From the NCBI GenBank assembly GCA_902493345.1, contig CABUPM010000063.1:1-12952 (forward strand): DNA of 12,952 nt, read 5' to 3'. This DNA is from an uncultured Eubacteriales bacterium (GTDB lineage: Bacteria > Bacillota > Clostridia > Lachnospirales > Bianqueaceae). The position numbers were made by a program, and so were the translations under genes. The notes beneath the pieces were generated by a model that saw nothing but the letters and a program-made list of their open reading frames with translations, was not told the DNA's origin and did not search any database. Below, one piece after another: positions 6,872 to 12,952 of the stretch. Numbering within the stretch: position 1 is the first letter of the stretch; each line of letters starts with the position of its first letter.

Positions 6872-7495
6872 GTGAAACAGACAGAGGCATCACGGGCAAC
6901 CATAGGACGTATACCGCTCTATCTGCGGTATCTGAAGAACAAGCCACATACGGCGAAGAATATCTCCGCGACAACTCTGGCAAGAGAATTAGGGTTAGGC
7001 GAAGTTCAGGTAAGAAAAGATCTGGGCATTGTCAGCGGTGCGGGGCGTCCCAAGACAGGCTATAATATCGAGGAACTGATATCGGCGCTGGAGGGATTCC
7101 TGAACCGAGACGAGGAGAACAGCGTAGTGATTGTTGGAGCGGGAAAGCTTGGACGGGCGCTGCTCGATTACGGTGGCTTTAAGGAATACGGCCTGGAGAT
7201 TGTAGCCGCCTTCGATACAGCGGTTCAGGGAACCGAACGGACCGCGCAGGGCAAACCAATCTATTCTATGGAGTTTTTTGAGTCCTATTGCAAGGCGCAT
7301 CGGGTCAAGATCGGAGTCATCGCTGTTCCGGCCGCGGCTGCGCAGGAGGTATGCGATCTTTTGGTGAAAAACGGAATCCGCGCTGTCTGGTGTTTTGCCC
7401 CCTGTGTCCTGTCCCTGCCGAAGGAGATTCCGGTGCAGTACGAAAACATGGCCCTTTCATTGGCATATCTAAATCAAAAAGTCTTGTGTGATTGA
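6872..7495 (+). CDS. rex: Redox-sensing transcriptional repressor Rex
   Basis: A 207-residue Rex protein that reads the NADH/NAD+ ratio and releases DNA when NADH is high. The N-terminal winged helix (about 1-75) includes ISATTLARELGLGEVQVRKD (31-50) and GRPKTGYNIEEL (58-69). The Rossmann domain begins VVIVGAGKLGRALLDY (85-100), with the GxGxxG dinucleotide loop at 89-94 and an acidic residue at the end of the second strand (D115). The C-terminal swapped-helix segment VQYENMALSLAYL (188-200) is typical. Start codon is GTG, chosen because AGGAGG (6859-6864) sits 7 bases upstream. It begins 35 bases after the flavoprotein gene with no terminator between, so it is probably co-transcribed with the NADH-linked electron-transfer genes. 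I saw no clear Rex operator (TTGTTAA-type inverted repeat) in the visible intergenic DNA; the operon's own promoter is outside the window. Confidence 0.95.
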   Translation: MKQTEASRATIGRIPLYLRYLKNKPHTAKNISATTLARELGLGEVQVRKDLGIVSGAGRPKTGYNIEELISALEGFLNRDEENSVVIVGAGKLGRALLDYGGFKEYGLEIVAAFDTAVQGTERTAQGKPIYSMEFFESYCKAHRVKIGVIAVPAAAAQEVCDLLVKNGIRAVWCFAPCVLSLPKEIPVQYENMALSLAYLNQKVLCD

Positions 7496-7507
7496 GAGGA
7501 AAGAATT

Positions 7508-7753
7508 ATGAAAATTACCGTATGTATTGGTTCATCATGTCATATCAAGGGCTCCCGCCAGGTAGTCGAGGAGCTGCAGGCTCTGATCCGCGAGAATCAT
7601 CTTGAGGATACGGTAGAGCTGACAGGTATTTTCTGCATGGGCAAATGCGCTCAGGGTGTCTGCGTTACGGTGGATGATGAGTTCCATTCCGTTCATCCGG
7701 ATAGCGTCCAGAAGTTCTTTGAGCAGAACGTGTTGGCCAGGCTGAACCGATAA
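7508..7753 (+). CDS. Small thioredoxin-fold [2Fe-2S] ferredoxin (NuoE-like)
   Basis: An 81-residue protein with the cysteine pattern of the thioredoxin-like [2Fe-2S] ferredoxin family, which includes the C-terminal domain of NuoE/HydC-type subunits: CIGSSC (C6, C11) near the N-terminus and FCMGKC (C43, C47) midway, followed by GVCVTVDDEFHS and the helix DSVQKFFEQNVLARL. It is shorter than NuoE because the N-terminal helical bundle is missing. AGAGGA (7495-7500) precedes the ATG by 7 bases, and the gene starts 12 bases after the rex stop. It is the last gene before the terminator at 7833. A stand-alone member here could carry electrons to or from the Hdr-Flx module, or serve an unrelated hydrogenase encoded elsewhere; the sequence does not decide. 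Confidence 0.85.
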   Translation: MKITVCIGSSCHIKGSRQVVEELQALIRENHLEDTVELTGIFCMGKCAQGVCVTVDDEFHSVHPDSVQKFFEQNVLARLNR

Positions 7754-7832
7754 GCACAGCATAAAAGCCGGACAGGGCGCCGGTCTGGTTCGATTCGAGG
7801 CGCAGATGTTTTTAGTGTACATGAAAAGAGAG

Positions 7833-7875
7833 AATGTCTCATGGGATGAAATCCGTCGCCATGAGACATTTTTTT
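7833..7875 (+). terminator. Intrinsic terminator of the hdrA-flx-frd-rex run
   Basis: A perfect 12-bp stem, AATGTCTCATGG (7833-7844) with CCATGAGACATT (7859-7870), encloses a 14-base loop and is followed by T residues through 7875. It lies 80 bases after the ferredoxin gene stop and before the importer promoter region, separating the two transcription units. Confidence 0.9.
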
Positions 7876-7880
7876 GTGGA

Positions 7881-7939
7881 TTTTACGTTCCTTTTACGCA
7901 AAGAAACATGTAAAGTTTACATAGATTGTGTATGCTAAT
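7881..7939 (+). promoter_or_regulatory. Promoter/operator region of the ABC importer run with a 7-1-7 palindrome
   Basis: This A/T-rich stretch sits between the terminator and the ATPase gene. It contains a perfect palindrome, ATGTAAA-G-TTTACAT (7908-7922), and two upstream TTTTACG words 11 bases apart (7881-7887 and 7892-7898). A possible -10 element is TATGCT (7931-7936); no good -35 box at the right spacing is seen, which would fit an activator- or repressor-controlled promoter. The heptamer-1-heptamer layout is that of Fur-family boxes, but the bases match the Fur consensus only in the TAA/TTA core. The regulator is not identified. Confidence 0.5.
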
Positions 7940-7965
7940 CGCAGAACACAGAAAAGAGGGATGTT

Positions 7966-8943
7966 ATGGAGATTCGATTGAATCGAATTGAGAAACGCTT
8001 TGATAAGAAGCAGGTGATCTATTCCACGACGCTGACCATTCAGGACGGCAGTTTTACTACGCTGCTCGGGCCTTCCGGCTGCGGCAAAACGACGCTGCTG
8101 CGGATGATTGCCGGACTGGAAACACCGGATGAAGGTGAGATATGGTTGGATGATACCTGTGTCTTTAGCAAGGAACGCGGAGTGAATCTGCCGCCGGAGA
8201 AGCGAAACCTCGGATTTGTGTTTCAGGACTTTGCCCTCTGGCCGCATATGACGGTATTTGAAAACGTCGCCTTCGGCCTGCGTGCCAAGAAAGAGACCAA
8301 GGAGATTCAGGAGCGTGTACGGGAAGCACTGCGCACTGTGCACTTGGAGGATTTTGAAAAAAGGTATCCGCACCAGCTTTCCGGCGGACAGCAGCAGAGA
8401 GTCGCGTTCGCAAGGGCGATCGCCGTGCGGCCGGGATGTATTCTGTTTGATGAGCCGCTCTCCGCGTTGGATGCCCTGCTGCGAGAAGAGATGCGGCATG
8501 AACTGACCGAGCTGACGTCATCACTGGGGATCACTTCCGTTTTTGTGACCCATGACCAGACGGAAGCCATGAGCATGAGCGATAAGATCGCGGTCTTAAA
8601 CGGCGGACATGTGGAGCAGTACGACATGCCGGAAGAGATCTATCACCATCCGGCGACAGAATTCGTAGCGCGATTTGTCGGAAAGTCCAACTGGATCAGC
8701 GAGACCGAGCTGTTTCGCCCGGAGGCCGCCGTATATCACCCGAAGGAAGGGGCGCTGCATTTTGAGCTTCCGGTGCAAAATGTACAGTACCTGGGCAATT
8801 CCTATGAGATTACAGTCGCTTACCATGATGTAACATGGACGCTTCTCAGCGGGCAGAAGGCAGTGCCCGGACAGAAGCTGTCCTTTTACATAGATCCCAA
8901 TCAGATGATTTATTTTCAAGGAAAAGAGGTTTTATCAGCATGA
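7966..8943 (+). CDS. ABC importer ATP-binding protein (FbpC/PotA-like)
   Basis: A 325-residue nucleotide-binding subunit of an iron(III)/2-aminoethylphosphonate/spermidine-type importer. Walker A is GPSGCGKTT (35-43), the Q-loop is VFQDFA (85-90), the signature is LSGGQQQR (138-145), Walker B is CILFDEPLSALD (158-169) and the H-loop is VFVTHDQTEA (192-201). Residues from about 240 onward form a short TOBE-like C-terminal domain, as in MalK/FbpC relatives. AGAGGG (7955-7960) is 5 bases before the ATG; an out-of-frame ATG at 7961 is ignored. The stop overlaps the start of the binding-protein gene by 4 bases (ATGA). The class of importer is firm; the substrate is not. Confidence 0.93.
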   Translation: MEIRLNRIEKRFDKKQVIYSTTLTIQDGSFTTLLGPSGCGKTTLLRMIAGLETPDEGEIWLDDTCVFSKERGVNLPPEKRNLGFVFQDFALWPHMTVFENVAFGLRAKKETKEIQERVREALRTVHLEDFEKRYPHQLSGGQQQRVAFARAIAVRPGCILFDEPLSALDALLREEMRHELTELTSSLGITSVFVTHDQTEAMSMSDKIAVLNGGHVEQYDMPEEIYHHPATEFVARFVGKSNWISETELFRPEAAVYHPKEGALHFELPVQNVQYLGNSYEITVAYHDVTWTLLSGQKAVPGQKLSFYIDPNQMIYFQGKEVLSA

Positions 8944-10040
8944 AAGAACGTATTTTGTCTCTGGTATTGATTTTGAGCCTGTGTCTTGGACTGGCGGCTT
9001 GCTCCGGCGGACAGGGAGCGGCGGAAAGCAGCGCAGCGAATAGCAGCAAATCGGAAAGCAGCGCATCCGAGAGCAGCCAATCCGAAAGCAGTGTATCGGA
9101 AAGCAGTACGGCGGAAAGCGCGGCGGAGTCGCAGCTGTCCGGAAAGGTAACGGTCTATATGCCGAGTCCGGCAGAACTGGCTGATAAACTGGCGGCCGCG
9201 TTTACAGAAAAGACCGGTGTTGAAGTGGAGCAGTTCCAGGGAACGACCGGTGAGATTCTGGCCCGCCTGGAAGCAGAGCAGGCCAATCCGGTTGCCGATG
9301 TAGTCATCCTCGCGTCCTGGTCGGACGGCCTTAGCATGAAGGCGGATGGTCAGCTGGAAAGCTATACGCCGGCCAACGCGGATCTGATCAACAGCGGCTG
9401 GATGGACAGTGACCACACGCTGTTTGGCTACAGTGCGTCCGCGGTCGGTGTAATCTATAACACGACCGTGATTCCTGAACTGAGCGCAGACTGGTCGGAG
9501 CTGGCAGATGCGCAGTATAAGGATATGATTGCGATCCCGGATCCGGAAAAGTCCGGCGCGTGCAAGGATTTCCTGGCGGGTCTTGTTACCGGAATGGACA
9601 ATGGAGAAGCGATCCTGCAGAGCTGGGCAGACAATGGTCTGACCGTGCCCGGAGCCAATAAAGCGGCGCTTGAAGCAGTTACGACCGGGGAAAAAGGCAT
9701 TCTGATTGCCGGCGTAGACTACAACGCGTATTCTTCTATGAAGAAGGGGGAGCCGCTGAACATCTACTATCCTGCGTCCGGAACCGTTGTCAATCCCCGT
9801 CCTGCTATGATCCTCAAGACTGCGCCGAACATGGACAATGCCAAGGCGTTTGTGGATTTCCTGTTCAGTGATGAAGCACAGAAGCTGGTAGCGGATGCGT
9901 TCCTGCTGCCGGGCCGCAGCGATGTGCAGTGTGAAAACCGCACTAATCTGGCCGATATTCCGCAGATTCCGATCGATTGGGACAAGATGATGGAGATCGC
10001 ATCGGATACCGCGGCTAAGCTCAACAGTCTTTGCGAATAA
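8940..10040 (+). CDS. ABC importer substrate-binding lipoprotein (family 1, AfuA/FbpA/PhnS-like)
   Basis: A 366-residue lipoprotein that captures the solute outside the membrane. The signal peptide MKERILSLVLILSLCLG is followed by the lipobox L-A-A-C with the lipidated cysteine at C21. A Ser/Glu/Ala-rich linker spans roughly 22-62, then the periplasmic-binding fold begins (SGKVTVYMPSPAELADKLAAAF, only partly shown). Family landmarks are VADVVILAS, AVGVIYNTTVIP, IAIPDPEKSG and the hinge-region NPRPAMILKTAP with FLFSDEAQKL. The upstream open frame (from 8835) is internal to the ATPase gene; the ATG at 8940 gives the signal peptide and has AGAGGT 9 bases before it. Candidate ligands are ferric iron complexes or an organophosphonate. 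Tyrosines in IYYPASG could suit iron, but I cannot confirm a ligand site. Confidence 0.92.
   Translation: MKERILSLVLILSLCLGLAACSGGQGAAESSAANSSKSESSASESSQSESSVSESSTAESAAESQLSGKVTVYMPSPAELADKLAAAFTEKTGVEVEQFQGTTGEILARLEAEQANPVADVVILASWSDGLSMKADGQLESYTPANADLINSGWMDSDHTLFGYSASAVGVIYNTTVIPELSADWSELADAQYKDMIAIPDPEKSGACKDFLAGLVTGMDNGEAILQSWADNGLTVPGANKAALEAVTTGEKGILIAGVDYNAYSSMKKGEPLNIYYPASGTVVNPRPAMILKTAPNMDNAKAFVDFLFSDEAQKLVADAFLLPGRSDVQCENRTNLADIPQIPIDWDKMMEIASDTAAKLNSLCE
9021..9129 (+). repeat. Degenerate Ser-Glu-Ser repeat encoding the lipoprotein linker
   Basis: The DNA repeats a GAAAGCAGC-like unit (variants GAGAGCAGC, GAAAGCAGT, GAAAGCGCG) at roughly 12-18 base steps, coding for ESS/SES tripeptides. 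It makes the low-complexity tether between the lipidated cysteine and the folded domain. Imperfect units suggest past slippage expansion. Such linkers are common in Clostridia binding proteins. Confidence 0.7.
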
Positions 10041-10056
10041 ATGTGTGGAGGGGCTT

Positions 10057-11718
10057 ATGAGATCCATCAACCTGAAAAAGAACTTTCTGCCGATTTTTCT
10101 GCTGGTGCTTTTGACTGGCCTGATTCTCTGCCCTCTGATTACAGTATTTACGAAGGCGGTCATCGTTGATGGCCGCCTTGATCTGTATCAGGCATGGAAG
10201 ACCATTGCAAACGCGGGAAATGTGCAGACAGTCTGGAATTCTTTGCTGCTGGGCGTATGCATTGTACTGTGTTCGACGGTTCTTGCCGTACCGACAGCGT
10301 TTCTTCTGGCACGTACGCAGCTGGCCAGACACAGCTGGCTCGATATCGTTTTTATGGTTCCGTTTATGACGCCGCCGTATATCGCGTCCATGGGCTGGAT
10401 TCTGTTTATGCAGAAAAAAGGACTCTTCCAGCAGATGTTCCCGGCAACGGGCTCGTGGTCTGAGAATTTCTTCTGCTTTGGCGGATTGGTGCTGGTCATG
10501 AGTCTGCACGTCTTTCCGTTTCTTATGACAATGCTCAAGAACGCGATGCTGAATATCCCGGCAAGCCTAGAGGAGAGCGGGGCCGTATTCGGCGCTGGAT
10601 TTGGAATGCGGATGCGAAAGATTTTTGCGCCGCTTCTCACCGGCAATTATGCCATCGGCGCCTTGCTCGTATTTGTCAAGACTCTGTCGGAATATGGCAC
10701 GCCATATACGTTAGGACGTCGCATCGGCTTCTACGTGTTTACGACGGATATTCATCGTTATTCTACCACAGCGCCTATTGATTTCGGACGTTCGGCCAGC
10801 CTTTCGTCCATTCTGATCTGTATCTGTATGGCAATGTGGCTGATCCAGAATTATATTACAGGTCGTACCAGCTATCACCTGGTCAGCGGTAAGGGAAGCC
10901 GTCCGGCGCGCACCAAGCTGTCGCTGCTGGGGCAGATCGGTGCGTGGACCTGGATTGCGTTGGTGATTCTGATCGCGATCGGTGTCCCGTATTTTTCGAT
11001 TATTGCCACATCACTCATCAAATTGCGAGGATATGGGCTGGCCGCAGGCAACTTTACGCTGGATCATTACATAGAACTGCTGACAACTCCCAAGGCGCTT
11101 ACGTCCATCGGAAAGAGCCTGTTTCTGGCGGTTTCCTCGGCAACGATCTGTTCCGTAATCGGTACGGCAGTTGTGGTGGCAGTACGGAAAACCAAGGGAG
11201 CTCTGAAAAAAACGATAGAAGGCGTCAGCCTGCTGCCGGAGATGCTGCCGAGCATCGTACTGATCATTGGCATCATGCTGTTTTGGAATGCGATATACAA
11301 GGTGCTTCCGCTCTATAACACTATCGGTATCATGGTGCTGGCGTATGTGGTGCTGTATCTTCCCTATACGGTCCAATATGTGACTTCGGCCTATACGCAG
11401 ATCAACGAAAGCCTGTTGGAGGCAGGACGGACCTTTGGCGGCTCACCGGGCTATGTTTTTCGGCGGATTACATTGCCGATGATCTCCAGCGGTATTTTTG
11501 CCGGATGGATGATGATCTTTATTATCGCGTTCCGTGAACTGGTGACAGCCAGCCTGATCGCACCGCCGAATACGTTGGTCGTCTCTACATATATCAATCG
11601 GGAATTCGAGCAGGGCAGCGTATCCCTAGGCATGGCCATGGCAGTTCTATGCGTCCTGATTACGACTACAGCGCTGTTGATATTCAGCCGCTGCGTCGGG
11701 AAGAAGAAAGGAGCATAA
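10057..11718 (+). CDS. ABC importer permease, two fused membrane domains (FbpB/AfuB-like)
   Basis: A 553-residue integral membrane protein holding two binding-protein-dependent permease domains in one chain, as in FbpB-type iron importers, so it should act without a second permease gene. Each half carries an EAA loop that docks the ATPase: ASLEESGAVFGAGFGM (about 169-184) and ESLLEAGRTFGGSPGY (about 451-466). About twelve hydrophobic helices are visible, the first near residues 9-30 and the last near 526-544, with a polar inter-domain linker around 270-290. The start is placed at the ATG 10057 because GGAGGGG (10047-10053) precedes it; an in-frame GTG at 10045 lies in front of that ribosome binding site. 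The gap to the binding-protein stop is 16 bases. Confidence 0.93.
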   Translation: MRSINLKKNFLPIFLLVLLTGLILCPLITVFTKAVIVDGRLDLYQAWKTIANAGNVQTVWNSLLLGVCIVLCSTVLAVPTAFLLARTQLARHSWLDIVFMVPFMTPPYIASMGWILFMQKKGLFQQMFPATGSWSENFFCFGGLVLVMSLHVFPFLMTMLKNAMLNIPASLEESGAVFGAGFGMRMRKIFAPLLTGNYAIGALLVFVKTLSEYGTPYTLGRRIGFYVFTTDIHRYSTTAPIDFGRSASLSSILICICMAMWLIQNYITGRTSYHLVSGKGSRPARTKLSLLGQIGAWTWIALVILIAIGVPYFSIIATSLIKLRGYGLAAGNFTLDHYIELLTTPKALTSIGKSLFLAVSSATICSVIGTAVVVAVRKTKGALKKTIEGVSLLPEMLPSIVLIIGIMLFWNAIYKVLPLYNTIGIMVLAYVVLYLPYTVQYVTSAYTQINESLLEAGRTFGGSPGYVFRRITLPMISSGIFAGWMMIFIIAFRELVTASLIAPPNTLVVSTYINREFEQGSVSLGMAMAVLCVLITTTALLIFSRCVGKKKGA

Positions 11719-11719
11719 A

Positions 11720-12784
11720 ATGAAGCTCTGGATTGCGGGAGGCGTAGGGGAGCATGGGCGCAACTGTTTTTATGTACAGGGAAAAGAGAGTAATTTCTTG
11801 GTAGACTGCGGTAAGATGGCAGACATGCCGGAGGATCCGTATCCGCACCTGATGCCGGAGCAGATCCGTAGGTTGGACGCGGTATTTCTGACACATTCCC
11901 ATGCCGATCACACGGGCGCACTTCCATGGCTGTATGAAAATGGGTTCCATGGTCAGCTGATCGCGGCGGATGAAACTTTGCGCCAACTGCCTATGCCCAC
12001 CCCCGAGAGTCGTATTTTGAATAAGTTCTGTCCCAATGGAACAGGGAGATTTCAAAGTCTTGACGTGCAATGGGGGCGCAGCGGACACTGTGCAGGCAGC
12101 GTCTGGTACCGCTTTACGGAGCATGATCAATCGATGCTTTTTTCCGGGGATTATACGGAAAATACACAGGTCTATGCCTGTGATCCGATACGGGATCAAT
12201 ATGCGGACCTGGCGGTTCTGGACTGCGCGTATGGCCTGGATGAAACACCGTATGAGGTATATTGCAGCCGACTCATAGAGGAGACGCAGAGGCTTCTGGA
12301 GATGTACCGGGTATTGTTGTTTCCCGTGCCGAAATACGGGAGAGGACTGGAGATCCTGCGGCTGTTTGCCGGAGGTCTGCCGGGTGTTTCTTATTATGCG
12401 GATCCGGTTTTTTTGAAGAATCTTGCCGAACAGCGGGCCGGAGGCTTCTGGTACCAGGACTCCCTGATAGAAGTACCGGTTCAGGCCTACTGCGGGCAGA
12501 AACAGGGGATTGTGTTCGTCAGTGATCCGCAGCTGCGCGGCGCCGAGGCACGGAACACTGCGCAGCAGATTCTGGCGCTGGGAGGAGGCGTGGTCATGAC
12601 TGGTACGCTGGAAAAGGACTCCTACAGTGCGGAATTATCCCGGCAGGGAGCGATGGAGGTGCTGCGGTATCCGGTACATCTGAATTATAAAGGGTTCCGG
12701 CAGCTAAAGGAGAGCAATCACTTTGCACAGACCATTGCCTATCATTCGGCAGAATTCTCGGCGGAGAAGGAGATACGGGTTTAG
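11720..12784 (+). CDS. Metallo-beta-lactamase fold hydrolase with beta-CASP-like features
   Basis: A 354-residue metal-dependent hydrolase. The zinc-binding motif THSHADH (58-64: H59, H61, D63, H64), GHCAGS (H123) and FSGDYTE (D144) form the metallo-beta-lactamase site. After ~200 residues there is FPVPKYGRGLEILRLF (201-216), resembling the opening of the beta-CASP domain of RNase J/CPSF nucleases. The chain then returns with PVHLNYKGF (H320) and IAYHS (H342), matching the late HAD and VHG-type ligand positions. It is shorter than RNase J (about 555 residues) and lacks its C-terminal domain. AAAGGAG (11707-11713) sets the start one base after the permease stop, so it is co-transcribed with the importer. 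A nuclease role is possible, but the odd pairing with a transporter could also mean processing of the imported compound. Confidence 0.85.
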   Translation: MKLWIAGGVGEHGRNCFYVQGKESNFLVDCGKMADMPEDPYPHLMPEQIRRLDAVFLTHSHADHTGALPWLYENGFHGQLIAADETLRQLPMPTPESRILNKFCPNGTGRFQSLDVQWGRSGHCAGSVWYRFTEHDQSMLFSGDYTENTQVYACDPIRDQYADLAVLDCAYGLDETPYEVYCSRLIEETQRLLEMYRVLLFPVPKYGRGLEILRLFAGGLPGVSYYADPVFLKNLAEQRAGGFWYQDSLIEVPVQAYCGQKQGIVFVSDPQLRGAEARNTAQQILALGGGVVMTGTLEKDSYSAELSRQGAMEVLRYPVHLNYKGFRQLKESNHFAQTIAYHSAEFSAEKEIRV

Positions 12785-12815
12785 AACCGTGTAAGAAAAA
12801 ATTCGATAGAATAAG

Positions 12816-12863
12816 AAAGAAGCTCAGGAGCGCACAATCATGTGTACTTCTGAGCTTCTTTTT
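12816..12863 (+). terminator. Intrinsic terminator after the importer/MBL run
   Basis: AAAGAAGCTCAG (12816-12827) pairs perfectly with CTGAGCTTCTTT (12850-12861); one G-U and two further pairs extend the stem inward to 15. The loop itself can form a CACA/TGTG mini-stem. T residues at 12859-12863 follow. It lies 32 bases after the stop and 11 bases from the end of a probable convergent gene, so it may serve both strands, although the minus-strand T-run is weaker. Confidence 0.85.
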
Positions 12864-12873
12864 AAGGGGTAAA

Positions 12874-12952
12874 TCAATGTTCCGACTGTAAGAGCGCGAC
12901 CGTCTCGACTGTTGTTTCAGTTTCCAAGGGAAGTTCTTTCACTTCCTCGCCA
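12874..12952 (-). CDS. C-terminal end of a convergent gene (partial, unidentified)
   Basis: Reading the minus strand from the right edge, one frame is open for 25 codons to a TGA (12876-12874), giving a tail that ends VETVALLQSEH. The ending is loosely reminiscent of the HVETVALL tail of RlmCD/RumA-type rRNA uracil methyltransferases, but the segment is too short to assign. Placement just beyond a terminator-type hairpin, tail to tail with the preceding run, supports a real gene end. Confidence 0.45.
   Translation of the reverse strand, partial: GEEVKELPLETETTVETVALLQSEH

Noticed and set aside
5238..6983. Long antisense open frame (581 codons) opposite the flavoprotein and rex.
   Set aside because: It mirrors the codon bias of the + strand genes, has no recognisable domain or ribosome binding site, and spans two clearly real genes.
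7754..7832. GC-rich GCCGGACAGG / GCCGGTCTGG pair as a hairpin or second terminator.
   Set aside because: The two words are near-direct repeats rather than a good inverted repeat, and no T-run follows.
7754..7965. Rex operator in the intergenic region.
   Set aside because: No TTGTTAA-N4-TTAACAA-like palindrome was seen; the palindrome at 7908-7922 has different half-sites and spacing.
8916..10163. Long antisense open frame (415 codons) opposite the binding lipoprotein.
   Set aside because: Its product is low-complexity and Arg/His/Phe-rich opposite the Ser/Glu linker, with no domain features; it is a shadow of the sense gene.
1..12952. CRISPR array, tRNA/rRNA genes, insertion sequence or phage element.
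   Set aside because: No regularly spaced repeats, transposase, integrase, terminal inverted repeats or tRNA-like cloverleaf were seen; the genes form two ordinary-looking transcription units.

Overview
The window looks like a chromosomal stretch of a strictly anaerobic Clostridia-type Bacillota (Lachnospirales or Oscillospirales-like). The reasons are strong GGAGG ribosome binding sites, moderately high GC, tightly packed and overlapping genes, a Rex redox repressor, and a large set of oxygen-sensitive iron-sulfur and flavin proteins. All confidently called genes are on the + strand; a probable convergent gene enters from the right edge.

Region 1 (1-7753) is one run of nine genes: hdrA (5' end outside the window), a four-gene flxDCBA-type module, a [2Fe-2S]/2x[4Fe-4S] electron-transfer subunit, a fumarate-reductase-like flavoprotein, rex and a small thioredoxin-fold [2Fe-2S] ferredoxin. 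Starts are overlapping or closely spaced, and the run ends at a strong intrinsic terminator (7833-7875). FlxABCD-HdrABC is a known soluble NADH dehydrogenase/heterodisulfide reductase of anaerobes that is thought to bifurcate electrons through the HdrA flavin. Here no HdrB-like subunit is visible. Where an HdrBC disulfide-reducing module might be expected, there is an HdrC/SdhB-like hybrid followed by an FrdA-like catalytic subunit. The simplest reading is a soluble NADH-dependent reductase of fumarate or a similar alpha,beta-unsaturated carboxylate. Its exergonic electron flow could drive ferredoxin reduction, with no membrane anchor. This is inference from gene content; substrate and bifurcation are unproven. 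Rex, an NAD(H)-sensing repressor, in the same run suggests control by NADH/NAD+, but the operon's promoter lies outside the window.

Region 2 (7754-7965) is the intergenic region. It holds the terminator, then an A/T-rich promoter-like stretch with a perfect 7-1-7 palindrome (7908-7922) and repeated TTTAC words.

Region 3 (7966-12784) is a four-gene run: an ABC importer of the iron(III)/2-aminoethylphosphonate type (ATPase, Ser-rich-linker lipoprotein, double-length fused permease) and a metallo-beta-lactamase protein with features of the beta-CASP group. It ends in an intrinsic terminator (12816-12863). The importer's substrate cannot be fixed from sequence alone. The last 79 bases appear to be the 3' end of a convergent gene.
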